Assembly (NCBI RefSeq): GCF_001806875.1
Contig: NZ_KV786236.1
Span: forward strand, 1-44,837
Direction: 5' to 3'
DNA: 44,837 nucleotides
Source: Corynebacterium sp. HMSC29G08
GTDB lineage: Bacteria; Actinomycetota; Actinomycetes; Mycobacteriales; Mycobacteriaceae
A program made the position numbers and the translations under genes. Positions 28,705 through 37,492 of this stretch are shown here, in pieces. The stretch's first letter is position 1. Every line of letters begins with the position of its first letter. The notes beneath the pieces are model-generated. The model had not been told where the DNA came from. It made no database searches and saw nothing but the letters and a program-made list of their open reading frames with translations.

Positions 28705-30030
28705 TTAAGCGTCGCGTAGATCGATGCCCTTGGTCTCCGGCAAAATCCACATGCTGATGAAGGTTAGGATGCACAGCACCACAACGTAGATGCCGGAGAT
28801 ATGGGTCAGATCCTGGGCGGTGAACCACTGGAAGATGTATGGTGCGGTACCGCCGAAGACTGCCACGGACAGCGAGTAGGCAAAGCCGATGCTGGACGTG
28901 CGCTGTGAGGTGGGGAACACCTCAGCCATGATCGGCGCGAGCAGCGCGCCACCGGCAGCGACCACTATCACGGCCAGGGTGGCGGAGATCAGCATGGTCC
29001 ACGGGCGAGCATCAATGAAGCCCATCAGCGGGATCTGCAGCAGGGCCATCGCGATAGCGAAGATGAACATCACGGGCTTGCGGCCGATGCGGTCAGAGAT
29101 CGCGCCCCACAGCGGCAGGGCGATTAAGCCACACACCTGGGCGAACACGGAGGTCCAGTAAGCGCCCTGGGTGGACATGCCTTCGTGGGTGATGGCGTAG
29201 GTGGAGACGTAGCTGGTCCAGGTGTAGTGCGCAGAGGTCACGCCGGAAACCATGCCGATGATCAGAAGAATGTTGACCCAGTTCGGGCGCTTCGGGGTTC
29301 CCGGACGCTCGGAGGACAGGTTGTCGTAGCTCTCAGCACCGCCTTCGTGTAGCTCCTCGAAGTGGTCAGACTCCTTCATGTGGCGGCGCAGGTAGAGTGC
29401 GATCAGGGCGGCGATAGCACCCAGCCAGAACGGGATGCGCCAGCCCCAGGTGGCAATCTGATCGTCATTAAGAACCAGCGAAATGAAGCCACCGAGGGTG
29501 TACGCGATGACGGAGCCGCCGAAGATGGACATGTAGACCATGGAGCCCCACTTGCCGCGGTGGGCCGGCGGGGCGATCTCCGGGATGTAGCTGTTGGCGG
29601 TGGCGGATTCGCCGCCGTGGGCGAAGCCTTGGGCTACGCGGATGATCAAAAGCAGGATGGAGGCCCAGATGCCGATCTGCTCGTAGGTGGGCATCAGCCC
29701 GATGATCACGGCGGTGAGCGCCATGATGATGATCGTGGTCATCAGGACATTCTTGCGGCCGATGCGGTCTGCGATGCGGCCGAAGACGATGCCGCCCAGT
29801 GGGCGGACAAGGAAGCCGACGGCAAAGACGCCGAAGGTGGCCAGTAGCGCTGACGTTGGGTCACTCTTGTCAAAGAACGCAGCGGCGATGAATGGGGCGA
29901 ATACGGCGTATGAGCTCCACTCGAACCACTCGAGCAGCTGGCCGATCAGGCTGGCGCCGAGTGACTTGCGGTCTGCCGGGCGCTCAGCCGCAATGTGGGT
30001 CGTGCCCATGCCGGAACGTTTGGTCGTCAT
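28705..30030 (-). CDS. MFS transporter, metabolite:H+ symporter (MHS) family
   Basis: 441 residues, 12 transmembrane segments. MHS landmarks: IGQLLEWFEWSSYAVFAPFI in TM1, GRIADRIGRKNVL after TM2, RVAQGFAHGGE in TM4, and the mirrored GAISDRIGRKPVM. Relatives import alpha-ketoglutarate, citrate, shikimate or betaine with protons; the substrate here is not identifiable. It is divergent from the carboxylase operon with a shared 336-bp control region, suggesting that it imports a substrate used by those enzymes. Confidence 0.92.
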   Translation of the reverse strand: MTTKRSGMGTTHIAAERPADRKSLGASLIGQLLEWFEWSSYAVFAPFIAAAFFDKSDPTSALLATFGVFAVGFLVRPLGGIVFGRIADRIGRKNVLMTTIIIMALTAVIIGLMPTYEQIGIWASILLLIIRVAQGFAHGGESATANSYIPEIAPPAHRGKWGSMVYMSIFGGSVIAYTLGGFISLVLNDDQIATWGWRIPFWLGAIAALIALYLRRHMKESDHFEELHEGGAESYDNLSSERPGTPKRPNWVNILLIIGMVSGVTSAHYTWTSYVSTYAITHEGMSTQGAYWTSVFAQVCGLIALPLWGAISDRIGRKPVMFIFAIAMALLQIPLMGFIDARPWTMLISATLAVIVVAAGGALLAPIMAEVFPTSQRTSSIGFAYSLSVAVFGGTAPYIFQWFTAQDLTHISGIYVVVLCILTFISMWILPETKGIDLRDA

Positions 30031-30157
30031 GCTTCCTCCTCAGGTGCAAATAGGCGATGTTGAAAAACTATAACCGCGGTCACATTCGACAGGAATACGT
30101 CGAAGCTCACACTTTTGAATTTATTTGGGAGTTAGCTGACAAAACGTATAGTTGCAG

Positions 30158-30173
30158 GTCATAGACTTATGAC
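30158..30173. promoter_or_regulatory. Palindromic operator candidate GTCATA-N4-TATGAC
   Basis: Perfect 6-bp arms around GACT, placed 6 bp after a TATAGT -10, so a bound dimer would cover the transcription start of the carboxylase operon. The regulator gene is not in the window. Confidence 0.5.
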
Positions 30174-30240
30174 GGGAAAACAATTGAAAGTTTCCGTTCG
30201 CATTGCGAACCTAGGTGCATGCAGCGCACCCTCTTATGGG

Positions 30241-30275
30241 GGAGGGAAAACAAAAACTTCAACAGTTTTCCCTCC
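30241..30275. promoter_or_regulatory. 11-bp perfect stem-loop in the carboxylase leader
   Basis: GGAGGGAAAAC, 13-nt loop, GTTTTCCCTCC. It lies about 90 bp after the predicted start and 90 bp before the first gene, hence probably in the 5' leader. No U-tract follows on the right; it may be an attenuator, a protein-binding stem, or a bidirectional block between the divergent units. Confidence 0.55.
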
Positions 30276-30277
30276 GG

Positions 30278-30293
30278 TGTGAGGTGTTGCACA
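30278..30293. promoter_or_regulatory. GlxR-like (cAMP-CRP type) site
   Basis: TGTGA-N6-GCACA matches the corynebacterial GlxR pattern TGTGA-N6-TCACA at 9 of 10 defined bases. If the promoter at 30124-30152 is right, it is downstream of the start and would repress or serve another promoter. Confidence 0.4.
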
Positions 30294-30366
30294 GATAGGG
30301 TTGGCCGCAACGGAGCTCGCATCGGCGATGCCCGCACCGCTACAAGCGTTGTACTAGGAGGTACCT

Positions 30367-31923
30367 ATGGCTGCTCTGAGTCCTGAAGAGCTGAGTACTG
30401 AGACCCTCGCTGAGATCCTTGCCGCAGGTGGCCGACCTGCGAACAGTGAGCGAGAAATCAAGATCGTTGACACCACGTTCCGTGATGCGCACCAGTCCAT
30501 TTGGGCTACCCGCATGCGTACGGAACATATCCTCTCACTGATTGATGATGTGACGAACGCCGGTTTCGAACACGTTGACTTGGTCGCCCCGATCGAGTTT
30601 GACGTGCCGGTGCGCTACATCAGGGAGGACCCCTGGGAGCGTGTCCGCCTTGTGCATGAGGCGGCGCCGAACACCAAGTTCCGCGCAATGGTTCGTTCCC
30701 GTAACCTGGCGTCTTTCGACTTTTTGCCGGACGATGTCATCCATACGTGGGTTGAGCGCCTGCGTGCGAACGGCTTTGCCGTGATTGGTGCCTTCGACGG
30801 TCTTAATGACATTGACAACATCGCGGACACTCTGATCCTGGCCAAAGAGCTCGGCGCTGAGACCTATGGCTGCTTGTCGTACTGCTTGTCGCCGGTGCAC
30901 ACGGACCAGCTCTACATTGACAAGGCTAAGGAACTGATTGACCGCACGGACTGTGATCGCATCATGCTCAAGGATGCGCCTGGTCTGCTCACCCCGGACC
31001 GCATGAAGACGATCATTCCTGCGATCCGTTCCGTCATTGGGGACCGCACGCTTGAGGTGCACACCCACTCCCTGACCGGTCTGTCCCCGCTGACCTACCT
31101 GTTTGCGGCTGAGCTTGGTGTTGACGCAATCCACACCTCTATCGCACCGCTGGCTAACGGCCAGGGCCAGCCGGCTACCCAGGCGCTCGCCCGTGACCTT
31201 CGTGCGCTGGGTTACCAGGTTAATATTGACGACGACCGCGTGGACGCCGCATCCAAGCGCATCCAGGAAATCGCGGACGCCGAAGGCAAACCGGTCGGTG
31301 TCCCGCGTGCATACGACGGTGTGCACTACATGCACCAGCTGCCGGGCGGCATGCTGACGAACTTCGAGTCCCAGCTGGAAACCGCAGGCCTGTCCGATCG
31401 TTTTGAAGACCTGCTCTATGAAACCGCGCGCGTGCGCGAGGAGCTGGCGTACCCGATCATGATCACCCCGTTTGCCCAGTTCGTTGGAACTCAGGCTGTG
31501 ATGAACGTGATCTCCGGTGAGCGCTACTCGGTGGTGCCGAATGAGATTAAGAAGTACGCGCTTGGTTACTACGGTGAGCCCCTTGCACCGATCGACCCGG
31601 ACGTTCTGGAAAAGGTCATTGCTAACGGCTCCTCTGAGATTAAGCCTGAGCGCCCTGAGCTCCAGCCTGCGTTGCCGGCACTGCAGGAGCAGTACCCGGA
31701 CGACGACATTGACACGATCCTGCTTCGCGCAACTATCTCTGGCAACAACGTCGACGAGATGAAACGCTACATCGCCGAAGGACGCTCTGGCCAGGGTGAA
31801 GGTATCGCCGGCGGCACCCTGACTGCCCTGGTGAAGCAGATGGCTGACATCGCCGAGACCGGACAGTTCCGTCTCAAGGCCCAAGACCTCGAAATCAACC
31901 TCACTAAAGGAGAGAACAAATAA
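30367..31923 (+). CDS. Biotin-dependent carboxyltransferase subunit (transcarboxylase 5S / pyruvate carboxylase B type)
   Basis: 518 residues. TIM-barrel carboxyltransferase: [17 protein letters not shown] with metal and substrate residues, a lysine in IMLKDAPGL (normally KDMAG), metal ligands in EVHTHSLTG, and [11 protein letters not shown] plus the C-terminal PASB-like region. It would move CO2 between carboxybiotin and pyruvate/oxaloacetate. The usual RGxN pyruvate motif reads MVRSRN here. It lacks the biotinyl domain that ends PycB/OadA; this is encoded by the next gene. The stop overlaps the next start (TAATG). AGGAGG precedes the ATG. Confidence 0.9.
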   Translation: MAALSPEELSTETLAEILAAGGRPANSEREIKIVDTTFRDAHQSIWATRMRTEHILSLIDDVTNAGFEHVDLVAPIEFDVPVRYIREDPWERVRLVHEAAPNTKFRAMVRSRNLASFDFLPDDVIHTWVERLRANGFAVIGAFDGLNDIDNIADTLILAKELGAETYGCLSYCLSPVHTDQLYIDKAKELIDRTDCDRIMLKDAPGLLTPDRMKTIIPAIRSVIGDRTLEVHTHSLTGLSPLTYLFAAELGVDAIHTSIAPLANGQGQPATQALARDLRALGYQVNIDDDRVDAASKRIQEIADAEGKPVGVPRAYDGVHYMHQLPGGMLTNFESQLETAGLSDRFEDLLYETARVREELAYPIMITPFAQFVGTQAVMNVISGERYSVVPNEIKKYALGYYGEPLAPIDPDVLEKVIANGSSEIKPERPELQPALPALQEQYPDDDIDTILLRATISGNNVDEMKRYIAEGRSGQGEGIAGGTLTALVKQMADIAETGQFRLKAQDLEINLTKGENK

Positions 31924-32414
31924 TGTCTAACACCCCGAACATCAACGAAATTAAGTCCCTCCTTGAGTGGGTCAACCAGTCCGGAGACATCCAGGAACTC
32001 AACATCAAGTACGGCGATGTAGAGCTGGCAATGTCGCGCACCCCTGGCGGCTTGAATGTTGCAGCAGCTCCGGCAGCTCCAGCAGCCCCGGCCCCTGCCC
32101 CTGAGGCTCCGAAGGCTGAAGCACCTGCTGAAACCCCGAAGGCTGAAGCCCCAAAGACCGCCCCGTCCAGCGACGGTGTCCAGGTCAAGTCCCCGATGGT
32201 GGGCACTTTCTACGCGGCGCCGAAGCCGGGTGCTGATCCGTTTGTGAAGGTTGGCGACACCGTTGAGGTTGGCCAAGTACTTTGCATCGTTGAGGTGATG
32301 AAGTTGATGAACAACATTGAGGCAAAGGTTGCCGGCACGGTCACCGAGATCCTCGTAGAGAACGAGGATGCAGTGGAGCACGGCCAGGTGCTCATGGTCA
32401 TCGAGGAGAAGTAG
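31923..32414 (+). CDS. Biotin carboxyl carrier protein, AccB type
   Basis: 163 residues. An N-terminal helix ([24 protein letters not shown]) as in AccB, a flexible Ala/Pro/Glu-rich linker (about residues 45-80), then the biotinyl domain with VEVMKLMNN, in which the Lys is biotinylated (classical form AMKM). It carries CO2 between the carboxylase (next gene) and the carboxyltransferase (previous gene). Its start overlaps the preceding stop by one base. Confidence 0.94.
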   Translation: MSNTPNINEIKSLLEWVNQSGDIQELNIKYGDVELAMSRTPGGLNVAAAPAAPAAPAPAPEAPKAEAPAETPKAEAPKTAPSSDGVQVKSPMVGTFYAAPKPGADPFVKVGDTVEVGQVLCIVEVMKLMNNIEAKVAGTVTEILVENEDAVEHGQVLMVIEEK

Positions 32415-32421
32415 GTACCAC

Positions 32422-33807
32422 ATGGCAGACAACGAAAAGCTGCTCGGCAGCGTCCTTATTGCCAACCGTGGTGAAATCGCGCTGCGTGTGATCCGTGCCT
32501 GCAAAGAGCTGGGCATCAAGTCGATCCTGGCCTACTCCGAGGGGGACCGTGACTCCCTCGGTGTGAAGGAAGCGGACCAAGCGGTGTGCATCGGTCCAGC
32601 AAATGCTGCAAAGAGCTACAACTCTCCGGAGTTGATCGTTTCCGCCGCGATGGCCTTCAAGGCTGACGCTATTCACCCTGGCTACGGCTTCCTGTCGGAG
32701 AAATCTGACTTTGTGAAGATGGTCGAGGACGAGGGCATTGGCTTTGTTGGCCCTTCCTCGGAGCACATCCGTCGCATGGGTGACAAGATCGAGGCGAAGA
32801 AGATCGCGCAGGCAGCTGGCGTACCAACGGTGCCCGGTTCGGACGGCGTGGTGACGGAGTTTGAGGAAGCGTTGGCCGTCGCCAAGCAAACTGGCTTTCC
32901 TCTGCTGATCAAGGCCGCTGCCGGCGGCGGTGGCCGCGGCATGCGTGTGGTGGAGTCGGAGGACACGCTGGAAAAAGACCTCAACGAGATCATGAATGAG
33001 GCGCAGTCCGCGTTCAACGACTCGTCGGTTTATATCGAGCGCTACCTCACGGACATCCGCCACATTGAGATCCAGGTGCTCGCAGACGGTGAGAATGCCA
33101 TCGCGCTGGGTGAGCGTGACTGCACCTCGCAGCGTCGTAACCAGAAGCTCATTGAGGAGGGGCCCTCGCCTGCCATCGATGAGGAGCTGCGCGCTGGCCT
33201 GCAGCAGGCCGCGATTAACCTGTGCAAAGAGGTGGGCTACAAGAACGCCGGGACGGTGGAGTTTGTCTTTGACAACATTGAGCGCAAGTACTACTTCATC
33301 GAGATGAACACGCGTATCCAGGTGGAGCACCCGGTTACGGAAATGATCACTGGCGTGGATTTGATCAAGGAGCAGCTGCGTATTGCTTCCGGGCAGAAGC
33401 TGCGCATGACGCAGGATGATATCCAGATCCGTGGGCATGCGATCGAGTGCCGCATTAACGCTGAGGACCCGAACGAGAACTTCGCCCCGCGTCCTGGCAA
33501 GATCGAGCACTACCGCGCGCCGGGCGGTTTCGGTGTGCGTATGGATACGCACATTGAGACCGGCTACACTATCCCGCCGTTCTACGACTCGATGGTGGGC
33601 AAGCTGATCTGCTGGGCAGAAGATCGCGATGAGTGCATTGAGCGCACCTTGCGCGCGCTTAATGAGCTCAAGGTTGAGGGCGTGGTTACCACCGCTCCGT
33701 TCCAGGCGATGCTGTTGGATTCGCAGGAGTTCCGCTCCGGCGATATCAATACTGGGTATGTGGCCAAGATGCTTGAGCGGACGGGCGACATTCCAACGGA
33801 CAGCTAA
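32422..33807 (+). CDS. Biotin carboxylase subunit, AccC type
   Basis: 461 residues. ATP-grasp biotin carboxylase: VLIANRGEIALRVIRACKELG, HPGYGFLSE, KAAAGGGGRGMRVV (ATP-binding glycine loop), EMNTRIQVEHPVTE with catalytic residues, and the C-terminal domain ending near residue 450, no extra domains. GGAGAAG lies upstream of the ATG; a longer frame inside the BCCP gene is rejected. With the two genes before it, it makes a complete three-polypeptide carboxylase; no beta-type Na+ pump subunit (OadB) is present. Confidence 0.95.
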   Translation: MADNEKLLGSVLIANRGEIALRVIRACKELGIKSILAYSEGDRDSLGVKEADQAVCIGPANAAKSYNSPELIVSAAMAFKADAIHPGYGFLSEKSDFVKMVEDEGIGFVGPSSEHIRRMGDKIEAKKIAQAAGVPTVPGSDGVVTEFEEALAVAKQTGFPLLIKAAAGGGGRGMRVVESEDTLEKDLNEIMNEAQSAFNDSSVYIERYLTDIRHIEIQVLADGENAIALGERDCTSQRRNQKLIEEGPSPAIDEELRAGLQQAAINLCKEVGYKNAGTVEFVFDNIERKYYFIEMNTRIQVEHPVTEMITGVDLIKEQLRIASGQKLRMTQDDIQIRGHAIECRINAEDPNENFAPRPGKIEHYRAPGGFGVRMDTHIETGYTIPPFYDSMVGKLICWAEDRDECIERTLRALNELKVEGVVTTAPFQAMLLDSQEFRSGDINTGYVAKMLERTGDIPTDS

Positions 33808-34728
33808 ATGCTTGTCCTGGTGGCGATGCTGGTCGGGGCGATCGTCCCCGTCCAGACCGCCATTAATACTCGCTTCCGCGCGAGTGTAGGCTCGCCGATT
33901 GCGGCGACCTTCGTAACCTTCATCATTGCGGTGGTTACGGCTTCGAGCATTGCTTGCTTATCAGCGTCCACGTGCACCCCCAACCTCACCCTCGCCCTCA
34001 CCCAACCGTGGTGGGTGTGGCTAGGTGGCTTTATGGGGGTGTTGTTCATTGTGGGCAACATCGTGCTTTTCCCGCAGCTTGGCCCCATCCAAACCGTGAT
34101 CTTGCCCATTTTGGGCCAGGTGATTATGGGGCTTGTGGTTGATCGCTTCGGGCTTTTTCACTACCCGCCGCTTGCCGTTGGGCCGCTTCGGCTGCTTGGT
34201 GCCGTCGTAGTGGTGGTGGGCATTGTGTTGGTGCTCGGCGTTGGTCGAAAACTGCCGCTCACTGGTGCCGCCCATGGCGTGCGCCTTTGGCTCCTGCGCG
34301 CCTTTGGCGTGCTGATGGGCATGGGCTCTGCCACCCAAACCGCCGTCAACGGTCAACTTGCCTTAGCGCTTGGCAGTACCGTGCATGCCTCCCAGATCTC
34401 ATTGGGCGTGGGCCTGGTATTCCTGTTTGTGCTGGTGTTGGCATTGCCGCGGGAGCGGCACGCACTGGCAACGGGGATCGCGCCGGGACCCTGGTGGATG
34501 TGGTTCGGTGGCTTCCTCGGCGTGTTCTTTGTCCTTGGTGGGGCCGCGCTGTCGCCGATCCTGGGGACGGGAACCACCGTCATCGGATCTTTGACCGGCA
34601 CGATCGTGTGCGGCCAACTGTTGGAGACCTTGGGCATTGGCACCGGCACACGCACCCGGCCAACACCCGCACGTGTGCTGGGTCTTGCCCTCGTGCTTAC
34701 CGGCGTGGCGATGGTGCGTTTGCTCTAG
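33808..34728 (+). CDS. DUF606/YdcZ-type DMT permease
   Basis: 306 residues, ten hydrophobic helices formed by two homologous halves: GAIVPVQTAINTRFRASVGSP and later GMGSATQTAVNGQLALALGST, with WWVWLGGFMGVLFI matched by WWMWFGGFLGVFFV. The family is uncharacterised. The ATG immediately follows the carboxylase stop, so it belongs to the same operon and may move a substrate or product. Its end overlaps the convergent reductase gene by 4 bp. Confidence 0.88.
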   Translation: MLVLVAMLVGAIVPVQTAINTRFRASVGSPIAATFVTFIIAVVTASSIACLSASTCTPNLTLALTQPWWVWLGGFMGVLFIVGNIVLFPQLGPIQTVILPILGQVIMGLVVDRFGLFHYPPLAVGPLRLLGAVVVVVGIVLVLGVGRKLPLTGAAHGVRLWLLRAFGVLMGMGSATQTAVNGQLALALGSTVHASQISLGVGLVFLFVLVLALPRERHALATGIAPGPWWMWFGGFLGVFFVLGGAALSPILGTGTTVIGSLTGTIVCGQLLETLGIGTGTRTRPTPARVLGLALVLTGVAMVRLL

Positions 34729-35885
34729 ATGTTCTTCCAACGCTCCAGGCTTATCGACGGGCTCAGCGCCCTCGACACACACGTCGCAAACGCGCCTTGC
34801 TCATGCTGTTCCTCCGTGAAGAAGCTGTCGCGGTTGTCTGGTGTGCCGGACACCACCTTCATTACGCACGTGCCGCATGTGCCTTCGAAACAGCGCGACA
34901 TGATCGGCAGGTCCTCTTCCTCAAACACGTCTAAGACGGAGACGCCTTCGCCGATTGTGTAGGTCTCGCCCATGAACTCCACCTGGAACGAGCCATCCGC
35001 ATCAACGTTGCCGGCAAGCGTTTCCTCGGTGGGGCGGAAGGCTTCCCAGTGGATGTTCTCTTTTGGAATGTGGGCGCGGGCCACATCAATCACACCGTCC
35101 ATGAACCCTTGCGGGCCGCAGACGTAGAGGTGTGTGTATTCGGAGGCGATGTCGGAGGATTGAAGCGCTTCGGCGATAAAACCGGCCTGTTTTTCACGCG
35201 CGCCGGAGGCAAAGATGGAGCGGGTCTGGCCTTGCAGGTGGGCGTCGATTAAGTGCTGCATCACGGCCCGCTCCGTGCTGGAGGCGAAGTACAAGATGGT
35301 GTAGTCAGCGCCTTGGAGTTTGAGCTCGCGGGCCAGTGAGTAGATCGGCGCAATGCCAACGCCCGCGCCAACAAGAACAGTGCGTCTCGCGCTAGGTTCG
35401 AGGGCGAACTTGTTTCGTGGCGGGTTGATCCACAGTGTGTCGCCCACCGTCACCTTGTGCAGCGTGATCGAGCCACCGCGGGAATCCGGTTCCAACTTCA
35501 CCGCAATGCCGTACTTGCCTTCCTCTGGGCCGTCCTGGCCAATCGTCTCAGTGGGGAAGAGGGAATACTGCCTGATAAATTCCTCGCCGACGTTTCTCTC
35601 TTCGGTGGGGATGTGGAAATCTGCGTGGCAGCCGGGCTCATAGCCGGGCAGTGCCCTGCCGTCCGCAGTTTGTAGCGTAATCAGCACGACACCGTCCCAG
35701 TCGTGATCCACACCGATCACGTTGAGCGGCATCGGTGCTTCTGGTGCTGGCGGCTGTGGCTTCTCCGGAAGCGGGCTGCGTGACGCCAATGCTGCGGCGC
35801 GATCGGCTGCGTTAAGACTTGAAGATTTACTTGCACCGAGCATTTTTTTCGCGATGGAGCTCCACGGTTTTCGTTGTTCCCTCAT
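34725..35885 (-). CDS. Flavin/[2Fe-2S] oxidoreductase, phthalate dioxygenase reductase (VanB) type
   Basis: 386 residues. After a basic N-terminal stretch (about 1-50), a flavin-binding barrel with HADFHIP and RQYSLFP, the NAD domain with VGAGVGIAPIYSLARE and YVCGPQGFMDG, and a plant-type ferredoxin domain at the C-terminus (CFEGTCGTC, then a Cys 29 residues on in FATCVSRA). It passes electrons from NAD(P)H to an oxygenase partner. GGAGG precedes the ATG at 35885, so the upstream Met is not used. It is divergent from two DUF2236 genes; no Rieske oxygenase is nearby, so these may be partners. Confidence 0.9.
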   Translation of the reverse strand: MREQRKPWSSIAKKMLGASKSSSLNAADRAAALASRSPLPEKPQPPAPEAPMPLNVIGVDHDWDGVVLITLQTADGRALPGYEPGCHADFHIPTEERNVGEEFIRQYSLFPTETIGQDGPEEGKYGIAVKLEPDSRGGSITLHKVTVGDTLWINPPRNKFALEPSARRTVLVGAGVGIAPIYSLARELKLQGADYTILYFASSTERAVMQHLIDAHLQGQTRSIFASGAREKQAGFIAEALQSSDIASEYTHLYVCGPQGFMDGVIDVARAHIPKENIHWEAFRPTEETLAGNVDADGSFQVEFMGETYTIGEGVSVLDVFEEEDLPIMSRCFEGTCGTCVMKVVSGTPDNRDSFFTEEQHEQGAFATCVSRALSPSISLERWKNI

Positions 35886-36073
35886 TTTAAAACCTCCGTT
35901 GACCTGCACTAAGCCCGCCTAGGAGTGAGAATTACAGGTGCTAAAAAACTTATTTTTTAAATGTTGTGCACGCGGCGCGTGTACTGGCTACTATAAGGCC
36001 ACACCGTAAATGAGACGGCAGCCACACAAGCTGTAACCGTGTGATGTGTCTCGCATAACAAGGAGTGTTATGT
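35886..36073. promoter_or_regulatory. Divergent promoter region, reductase / DUF2236 genes
   Basis: 188 bp. It holds TAAAAAA-N4-TTTTTTA (35942-35959), a GC-rich CACGC/GCGTG inverted repeat (about 35966-35978), and TACTATAAG/TATAGT -10-like bases near 35988-35996 readable in both directions. A GlxR-like TGTGA-N6-TCGCA lies at 36040-36055, next to the AAGGAG of the right gene. Confidence 0.5.
36040..36055. promoter_or_regulatory. GlxR-like site before the first DUF2236 gene
   Basis: TGTGA-N6-TCGCA matches TGTGA-N6-TCACA at 9 of 10 defined bases. It ends 4 bp before the ribosome-binding site, a position that would suit repression. Confidence 0.35.
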
Positions 36074-37453
36074 ATGACTGCAAGCGTTGATCAAATTCAA
36101 CAAGAAAAGCCAAAGTACGCGCTGTACCCAGAGGTTCTGCCGATGTCGGAGAACCCGTACGAGGACTTCCGCTACTTCTACCGCGAGGGCATGCCCCTGC
36201 GTCCAGCACCGAAGCGTCGCACCAGCACCCCGGGCTGGAGCGTGCTTCGCCACAACCTCTTTGACAAGTGGCACACGGTCGCCGATACCTGGGACGGCTA
36301 CGACAGCTTCCAGACCAAGCTGCTGGATGACCACATGTGGCAGACCGACGAGACCGGCGCGAAGCTTGCGGAGGCCTTCAAGCGCGACGGTGCAAAGAAG
36401 TCTCGCGAAGATTTTGAGACGGCACTCAACCGCGGCATCGACGCGGTGGAGCACCCCTCGGAAGAGCTGGTTGCTTTCTTCGAAGAAGTCGACAACATCC
36501 CGGAGTGGATTGATCTGGAAGCCGCAGAGCGTGGCCGTGTCGCGTACTACAACGTGACGCCTTCCTCTGAGCTGCTCTCCATCGCCTTCGCCTACTGGGC
36601 TACCACGATGGAGGACCGTACCTCCGCAGCTACGGGCGAGACCGGCATGTTCGAGTACGAGGCGTTCACCCGCACCCTGGAGACCGTGAAGTTCTTCGCT
36701 GACCTGGGTCGCAAGGGCGTGTTTGACCGCTACAGCGATGGCCTGAAGCAGGCTGTGCGTGTGCGCCTCCTGCACGCTCAGGCCAACCGCGGACTGGAGA
36801 AGCTGTGGGGCCCGAAGCACTACAACGAGTTCGGGCGCCCGATCGGATCGTCCTTCCTCGTCTCTGGCGAGGGTTGGTTCGCGCTTATGCCGATCGCGGT
36901 GGACGAGTTCTTTGGCCGCCCGCACTCCGGCGGAGAGTGGGACGACGTGGCCATGTACTGGGCGTGGGTACTCCACCTGATGGGTGCGGAGGAGCGCCTC
37001 ATTCCCAAGACTGGTGATGAGATGCGCAAGATGACGGACTTCATCTATGCCAACGGTGGTTACTCATCGGACTACCACGTACGCATCGCCACAGCGCTGA
37101 TGTCAATTCTGGAGAAGCTGGACAAGAACATGCCAGGCCAGGTGCTCGGCGCTTTGGCCAACGTCATCGGTGATGAAGACACCGAGTTCATGGTCAAGGG
37201 CTCCCGCTTTGAAGGCACGCCATACAAACACTGGAAGGTTGCCTTCGGCGCCAAGGCAAGGGCGGAGGCAGCGATCTTCTCGGCGCTGGACAAGTTGCCG
37301 GGAGCGCAGCGTCGCAAGGTTGCCAAGGCTGCTGAAAACAACCCGCCGTGGCAGGACGTGCTCAACCAGATCGAAGCGTATGTGAAGGACCACGATCCGG
37401 ACGTGAAGCCGGAATTCAAGCTGCATGACGATTCGAAGGAAGCGCGCCGTTAG
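36074..37453 (+). CDS. DUF2236 (MpaB/latex-clearing-protein-like) putative haem oxygenase, copy 1
   Basis: 459 residues. The central helical domain carries the family's Arg-x-Arg-Leu-x-His helix (VRVRLLHAQANRG, His234), followed by the FGRPIGSSFLVSGEGWFALMPIAVDEFFG segment in place of the W-G-x-PI-x-x-x-D motif, and a WAWVLHLMG helix. Known relatives (Lcp, fungal MpaB') are b-type haem enzymes cleaving isoprenoid double bonds to aldehydes. No signal peptide or membrane anchor is seen, unlike Lcp. AAGGAG is 9 bp before this ATG. A second DUF2236 gene follows after 39 bp. Substrate unknown. Confidence 0.8.
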   Translation: MTASVDQIQQEKPKYALYPEVLPMSENPYEDFRYFYREGMPLRPAPKRRTSTPGWSVLRHNLFDKWHTVADTWDGYDSFQTKLLDDHMWQTDETGAKLAEAFKRDGAKKSREDFETALNRGIDAVEHPSEELVAFFEEVDNIPEWIDLEAAERGRVAYYNVTPSSELLSIAFAYWATTMEDRTSAATGETGMFEYEAFTRTLETVKFFADLGRKGVFDRYSDGLKQAVRVRLLHAQANRGLEKLWGPKHYNEFGRPIGSSFLVSGEGWFALMPIAVDEFFGRPHSGGEWDDVAMYWAWVLHLMGAEERLIPKTGDEMRKMTDFIYANGGYSSDYHVRIATALMSILEKLDKNMPGQVLGALANVIGDEDTEFMVKGSRFEGTPYKHWKVAFGAKARAEAAIFSALDKLPGAQRRKVAKAAENNPPWQDVLNQIEAYVKDHDPDVKPEFKLHDDSKEARR

Positions 37454-37492
37454 GCGTCGATAAGCAAAAGTCCCTCTGAAACGGAGAATGAA

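Larger units (their letters stand above)
30031..30366. promoter_or_regulatory. Divergent control region between the MHS transporter and the carboxylase operon
   Basis: No gene here. From left to right it holds: a leftward -10 TATAGT (30067-30072 reverse), TTCGAC-N8-GTCGAA (30085-30104), a rightward promoter TTTGGG-17 bp-TATAGT (30124-30152), the palindrome GTCATA-GACT-TATGAC (30158-30173) over the predicted start, GTTCGC-N3-GCGAAC (30196-30210), an 11-bp stem-loop (30241-30275), and a GlxR-like site (30278-30293). TAGGAGG before 30367 is the ribosome-binding site. Confidence 0.6.

Noticed and set aside
28685..28706. Tandem 11-bp repeat GAGTGAGACTT between prfB and the MHS gene
   Set aside because: Two short copies that overlap the MHS stop codon; no stem or known function, most likely a chance or slippage duplication.
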